Below are positions 6,646-10,488 of a stretch of DNA of 10,488 nt, piece by piece. The DNA is from Oxalobacteraceae bacterium. Lineage in GTDB: Bacteria; Pseudomonadota; Gammaproteobacteria; Burkholderiales; Burkholderiaceae_D. Below the pieces are notes generated by a model that had not been told where the DNA came from, made no database searches, and saw only the letters and a program-made list of their open reading frames with translations. The translations under genes and the position numbers were made by a program. How positions within the stretch are numbered: position 1 is the stretch's first letter; each line of letters begins with the position of its first letter. The DNA lies in contig JAIXQV010000188.1 of NCBI GenBank assembly GCA_027485535.1, positions 1-10,488 of the forward strand, in the 5' to 3' direction.

Positions 6646-7551
6646 ATGGAAGTTCTCAGCCGTATCGCCGGCATCATCCTCCCGGTTTTTCTGATCATTG
6701 CCGCTGGCTATGGCTACGCACGCTTGCGCGGCGAGCAAGTCAGCGAAGATATGGCTGGCCTTAGTCGCGTCAATGTCGAGCTGATCTCACCCGTGCTGTT
6801 GTTCTCTGCGTTGGCGTCGAAAGATTTCGACTTGGTTGCCAACCTGCCGCTGATTCTGGCGGGCTTGTTGATTTCACTCGGCTCCGGTTTGCTTGCGTGG
6901 CCAATTGCGCGCTTGCTCGGTTACGACCCGCGCACATTTGTGCCGCCCATGATTTACAACAATTGCGGCAACATGGGTGTTCCACTCATCGTGCTTGCCT
7001 TCGGTGCGGCCGCACTATCGGAAGCGGTCGCCATGTTCGTGGCTGGAACGCTGGTGTATTTCACGGTGGGTATTTGGATTATGGAGAGTGCTCACAAAGG
7101 GCCGCGGCTGTCGATGCGCCGCACTTTGGCTAACCCCATGATCATGAGTGTGCTGATCGGTATTCTGTTCGCCGCTTTTCGTATTCCATTACCTTCGATG
7201 CTATTGCAAGCAATGCGCATGCTCGGTGAAGCTGCGATCCCGATCATGCTGATCGCGCTCGGCGTGCGCATGGTCGATGTTAGCTTCACCCATTGGCGAA
7301 TCGGACTGGTCGGCGCGATCGTCTGTCCCTTGTCAGGGCTTGCGATAGCCTGGGGGGTTGATCAATGGCTGACCTTGACTGTGATGCAGCGTGGTCAGAT
7401 GTATCTGTTCGCTTCGCTACCACCAGCCGTTTTCAGCTTCATGATCGCCAGTGCTTACAAACAAGAGCCGGACAAAGTGGCAGCGATTGTCATGCTGGGC
7501 AATTTGGCCGCGCTGGTATTTGTGCCGCTCGGCCTTTGGGTCGGTATGTAG
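6646..7551 (+). CDS. AEC (auxin efflux carrier) family permease
   Basis: This is a predicted inner-membrane transporter of the Mem_trans family. Characterised bacterial members move small organic acids such as malate or malonate; the substrate here is unknown. The 301-residue protein is almost entirely hydrophobic, with about ten transmembrane segments arranged as two five-helix halves. The family hallmark NNCGNMGVPL is at about residues 105-114, in the broken helix of the first half. The second half has AAIPIMLIALGVRM. The start is the ATG at 6646, backed by a Shine-Dalgarno; an in-frame GTG at 6640 would add two residues. The gene follows the antiporter by 14 nt on the same strand and is probably co-transcribed with it. 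It converges on uvrA, and I see no strong intrinsic terminator after it. Confidence 0.9.
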   Translation: MEVLSRIAGIILPVFLIIAAGYGYARLRGEQVSEDMAGLSRVNVELISPVLLFSALASKDFDLVANLPLILAGLLISLGSGLLAWPIARLLGYDPRTFVPPMIYNNCGNMGVPLIVLAFGAAALSEAVAMFVAGTLVYFTVGIWIMESAHKGPRLSMRRTLANPMIMSVLIGILFAAFRIPLPSMLLQAMRMLGEAAIPIMLIALGVRMVDVSFTHWRIGLVGAIVCPLSGLAIAWGVDQWLTLTVMQRGQMYLFASLPPAVFSFMIASAYKQEPDKVAAIVMLGNLAALVFVPLGLWVGM

Positions 7552-7623
7552 CGCGCCGACTTCAAACATCCCAATTGACTGGGGTGCATTTCAAGTTGGC
7601 TTGCTTTAATTCGGCTTCTTTTT

Positions 7624-7670
7624 AAGCGCGACACTTTTCAAGCAAGACATTTTTAAGCAAGACATTTTTC
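7624..7670. repeat. Three-copy tandem repeat (15-16 bp) at the uvrA 3' end
   Basis: Three adjacent units are visible: AAGCGCGACACTTTTC (7624-7639), AAGCAAGACATTTTT (7640-7654) and AAGCAAGACATTTTTC (7655-7670). A further AAGC begins at 7671. The second and third copies are identical except for one terminal base, and the first differs at three positions. The last unit overlaps two bases of the uvrA stop codon (7669-7671). A CTTGCTT at 7600-7606 could pair with AAGCAAG of either later unit; each unit then continues with ACATTTTT, so a weak plus-strand terminator is conceivable (7-bp stem, 33-nt or larger loop). Confidence 0.75.
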
Positions 7671-10488
7671 AAGCCCGCTTGCGTTCTTTCTTTGGGGTCA
7701 GCATCGTCGCGAGGTAGCGACCAGTAAAGCTAGCGGAATTTTTCGCGACGTCTTCCGGCGTACCCGCGGCGATAATCTGACCACCGCCAGCGCCACCCTC
7801 GGGCCCCAAGTCGACCACCCAGTCAGCAGTTTTAATCACATCCAGATTGTGTTCAATGATCACGATGGTATTACCCTGATCGCGCAAGCGATGAATGACC
7901 TTCAGCAGCAAGGCAATGTCATGGAAATGCAAACCGGTGGTGGGCTCGTCGAGAATATAAAGCGTACGTCCCGTGTCACGCTTGGATAGCTCAAGCGACA
8001 ACTTGACGCGCTGCGCCTCGCCACCAGACAGCGTAGTCGCGCTCTGTCCCAGCCGGATATAGCCCAATCCAACATCGAGCAGCGTCTGTAATTTACGTGC
8101 GATCAGTGGCACCGGCTTGAAGAACTCGAAGGCGTCTTCAACCGTTAGCTCCAGCACATTGGAAATGTTTTTGCCCTTGTACTGCACCTCGAGTGTTTCA
8201 CGGTTGTAGCGCTTGCCATGACAAACATCGCAGGGAACATAGACATCCGGCAGGAAGTGCATCTCGACCTTCAACACACCATCGCCCTGGCAAGCCTCAC
8301 AGCGGCCACCCTTCACATTGAACGAGAACCGTCCTGCGGAGTAACCACGCTCGCGTGCCTGCGGCACGGTCGAAAACAATTCGCGGATGGGTGTGAACAC
8401 CCCGGTGTAGGTGGCCGGGTTAGAGCGCGGGGTACGTCCAATGGGTGCCTGATCGACCGCGATCACTTTGTCGAAGTGCTCCAGGCCGGTAATGCTGTCG
8501 TGTTCAGCAGGCTCGGCTTGTGAGCCATATAAATGGCGCGCCAGCGCGTGATACAGGGTGTCGTTAACCAGCGTTGATTTCCCCGAACCTGAAACGCCCG
8601 TGACGCAGGTCAGTAGGCCAACCGGTAAATGAAGGTCGACCTGTTTCAAATTGTTGCCCGCCGCGCCGCGGATCACGAGTTGTCGCTTAGGATCGGGCGC
8701 TGTACGCTGAGGTGGTATGTCGATGGCGAGGCTGCCATTGAGATATTGCGCCGTCAGCGAATGACGATTACGCAGAATATCTTGCAGGCTGCCCTGAGCG
8801 ATCACCTCGCCACCATGAACGCCAGCGCCCAGCCCCATGTCAATGATGTGGTCAGCACAGCGAATCGCGTCTTCATCATGCTCAACCACCAGCACCGTGT
8901 TGCCAAGATCACGCAGATGTTTCAGGGTCGTGATGAGTCGGTCGTTATCACGTTGATGCAAGCCGATCGACGGCTCGTCGAGCACGTACATCACGCCGGT
9001 CAGCCCCGAGCCGATCTGTGAAGCCAGGCGGATTCGCTGCGCCTCACCGCCGGAGAGCGTATCTGCGCTGCGCGCCAAGGATAAATAGTCGAGGCCAACA
9101 TTGTTGAGGAAGCGCAGACGGGCGACGATCTCTTTGATGATGCGGTCGGCAATATCTTTCTTCGCGCCCTTCAGTGACAGCTTCTCGAAAAACTCAAGCG
9201 CAGCGCGCAAGGGCAATTCCGCCACCTGAAAAATCGCACGGCGCTGTGCGCCGGTGCCCACCATCACATGACGTGCCTCGACTCGCAAGCGCGCGCCATG
9301 ACACTCGGGACATTGCTTTTCATTGATGAACTTCGATAGCTCTTCTTTCACCGCCATCGAGTCAGTCTCGTGGTAGCGTCGTTCCAGATTGTTCACCACA
9401 CCTTCAAACGTGTGCTCCTTAATCACCGTGCGGCCACGCTCGTTGATATAGGCGAAAGGAATTTTTTCTTTGCCTGAGCCGTACAGGACTACCTCCTGGG
9501 CTGCCGCAGGCAAGTTTTCAAATGGCGCATCGATGTCGAATTCGTAATGCTTCGCCAGCGACGACAGCATCGTGAAATAAAACTGATTGCGACGATCCCA
9601 CCCTTTGACGGCACCTGAGGCCAAAGACAGGTTAGGGAAGGCGACAATTCGCTTCGGATCAAAAAACTCGATATGACCGAGCCCATCGCACTCGGGGCAG
9701 GCACCCATCGGGTTATTGAACGAGAACAGGCGCGGCTCAAGTTCCTGCAATGAATAGCCGCAGGTCGGGCAGGCAAACTTATTTGAAAAAATTTGTTCTT
9801 TTCCGCTATCCATCTCAAGCGCGATGGCGCGGCCTTCCGCCAGGCGTAGCGCGGTTTCGAAACTCTCTGCCAGACGTTGCTTGAGATCGGCGCGTAGCTT
9901 CAGCCGGTCGACCACTACATCGATGCTGTGCTTTTCATTCTTTTTCAGCTTGGGTAGTTCATCTGCTTCGAAGATGCGCGCTGCACCGGTGCCGCTTTGG
10001 ATACGAAAACGTACAAAGCCCTGCGCTTGCATTTGCTCCAGCAGATCGTGGTGCTCACCTTTGCGGTTGGCGACGACGGGCGCCAGAATCATCAGCTTGG
10101 TGTCTTCGGGCATTGCCAGCGCGGTATCGACCATTTGCGACACCGACTGCGCGGCGAGCGGGTTTTCCGGGTGATCGGGGCAATGCGGGGTGCCAACGCG
10201 TGCGTACAGCAGGCGCAAGTAATCATGAATCTCGGTGACCGTACCCACGGTCGAGCGTGGGTTGTGCGAAGTTGCCTTCTGCTCGATCGAGATCGCAGGC
10301 GACAAACCCTCAATCAAATCGACATCTGGTTTTTCCATCAGCTGCAAAAACTGGCGCGCATACGCCGAGAGCGACTCGACATAGCGGCGCTGGCCTTCTG
10401 CGTACAAGGTGTCAAAAGCGAGCGAAGACTTGCCTGAGCCCGACAAGCCGGTGATCACAATCAGCTTATCGCGCGGAAGATCAAGGCT
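7669..10488 (-). CDS. uvrA: Excinuclease ABC subunit A, UvrA (extreme N-terminus beyond the right edge)
   Basis: UvrA is the damage-sensing ATPase of nucleotide excision repair; as a dimer it loads UvrB on lesions. The frame is open to the right edge. It adds ten residues (SLDLPRDKLI) before the GTG at 10458, which is an internal Val codon and not the true start. About 939 residues are visible and probably some 20 more lie outside; the E. coli protein has 940 in all. The first ABC module has Walker A GLSGSGKSS (about 10428-10455) and the signature LSGGEAQRIRL with LDEPSIGLH (about 8960-9060). The second has Walker A GVSGSGKST (about 8573-8600) and LSGGEAQRVKL with LDEPTTGLH (about 7930-8035). 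Zinc-binding pairs are CPTC/CPEC (about 9690-9775) and CEAC/CDVC (about 8210-8300). The C-terminus ends KKERKRA. All key motifs are intact. The promoter, and any LexA box, lies outside the window. Confidence 0.98.
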   Translation of the reverse strand, partial: SLDLPRDKLIVITGLSGSGKSSLAFDTLYAEGQRRYVESLSAYARQFLQLMEKPDVDLIEGLSPAISIEQKATSHNPRSTVGTVTEIHDYLRLLYARVGTPHCPDHPENPLAAQSVSQMVDTALAMPEDTKLMILAPVVANRKGEHHDLLEQMQAQGFVRFRIQSGTGAARIFEADELPKLKKNEKHSIDVVVDRLKLRADLKQRLAESFETALRLAEGRAIALEMDSGKEQIFSNKFACPTCGYSLQELEPRLFSFNNPMGACPECDGLGHIEFFDPKRIVAFPNLSLASGAVKGWDRRNQFYFTMLSSLAKHYEFDIDAPFENLPAAAQEVVLYGSGKEKIPFAYINERGRTVIKEHTFEGVVNNLERRYHETDSMAVKEELSKFINEKQCPECHGARLRVEARHVMVGTGAQRRAIFQVAELPLRAALEFFEKLSLKGAKKDIADRIIKEIVARLRFLNNVGLDYLSLARSADTLSGGEAQRIRLASQIGSGLTGVMYVLDEPSIGLHQRDNDRLITTLKHLRDLGNTVLVVEHDEDAIRCADHIIDMGLGAGVHGGEVIAQGSLQDILRNRHSLTAQYLNGSLAIDIPPQRTAPDPKRQLVIRGAAGNNLKQVDLHLPVGLLTCVTGVSGSGKSTLVNDTLYHALARHLYGSQAEPAEHDSITGLEHFDKVIAVDQAPIGRTPRSNPATYTGVFTPIRELFSTVPQARERGYSAGRFSFNVKGGRCEACQGDGVLKVEMHFLPDVYVPCDVCHGKRYNRETLEVQYKGKNISNVLELTVEDAFEFFKPVPLIARKLQTLLDVGLGYIRLGQSATTLSGGEAQRVKLSLELSKRDTGRTLYILDEPTTGLHFHDIALLLKVIHRLRDQGNTIVIIEHNLDVIKTADWVVDLGPEGGAGGGQIIAAGTPEDVAKNSASFTGRYLATMLTPKKERKRA

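Noticed and set aside
7570..7584. Short hairpin CCCA-6nt-TGGG after the AEC permease as a terminator
   Set aside because: It has only four base pairs and no T-run after it; it is too weak to call.
9997..10437. Open frame of 146 codons on the plus strand inside uvrA
   Set aside because: It lies entirely antisense to conserved UvrA sequence; the product is His-, Arg- and Gln-rich with no domain. It is a shadow frame.
1..10488. Mobile element, defence system, CRISPR array or tRNA
   Set aside because: No transposase, integrase, terminal inverted repeats with target duplications, CRISPR-like regular repeats or tRNA-like folds were seen. The genes are packed housekeeping genes with uniform composition.

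Overview
The window looks like a piece of core chromosome from a Gram-negative proteobacterium. It carries the cytoplasmic and periplasmic genes of lipopolysaccharide (LPS) synthesis and export, followed by rpoN. A gene order of kdsD-kdsC-lptC-lptA-lptB-rpoN, with a CPA2-type cation antiporter divergent from kdsD, fits a betaproteobacterium best. That placement is inferred from gene order and protein style, not from a search. Base composition looks even along the window (mid-50s % G+C by eye). I see no insertion sequence, integrase, tRNA, rRNA or CRISPR array.

Region 1 (1-4548, minus strand) is one compact operon, transcribed right to left. kdsD (arabinose-5-phosphate isomerase) and kdsC (Kdo-8-phosphate phosphatase) supply Kdo for the LPS inner core. 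lptC, lptA and lptB encode the inner-membrane anchor, periplasmic bridge and ATPase of the LPS transport machine. rpoN (sigma-54) lies last and runs off the left edge. Successive genes overlap by 1, 4, 4 and 11 nt, and only 12 nt separate lptB from rpoN, so translational coupling is likely throughout.

Region 2 (4549-4648) is a 100-bp divergent intergenic region. It has a good minus-strand -10 box (TATACT) placed so that kdsD may be leaderless. It also has a long inverted repeat followed on the minus strand by six T residues, and a six-codon mini-ORF that overlaps the antiporter start codon. This is the least ordinary part of the window.

Region 3 (4649-7551, plus strand) holds two membrane transporters 14 nt apart: a 660-residue CPA2 monovalent cation:proton antiporter with cytoplasmic RCK domains, and an AEC-family permease.

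Region 4 (7552-10488) has a short convergent intergenic region with a roughly 15-16-bp tandem repeat that abuts the uvrA stop codon. It is followed by uvrA on the minus strand, nearly complete and missing only its extreme N-terminus beyond the right edge.

The gene content is ordinary housekeeping. I found no undescribed multi-gene system. The points worth a second look are small: the kdsD/antiporter control region and the repeat at the 3' end of uvrA.
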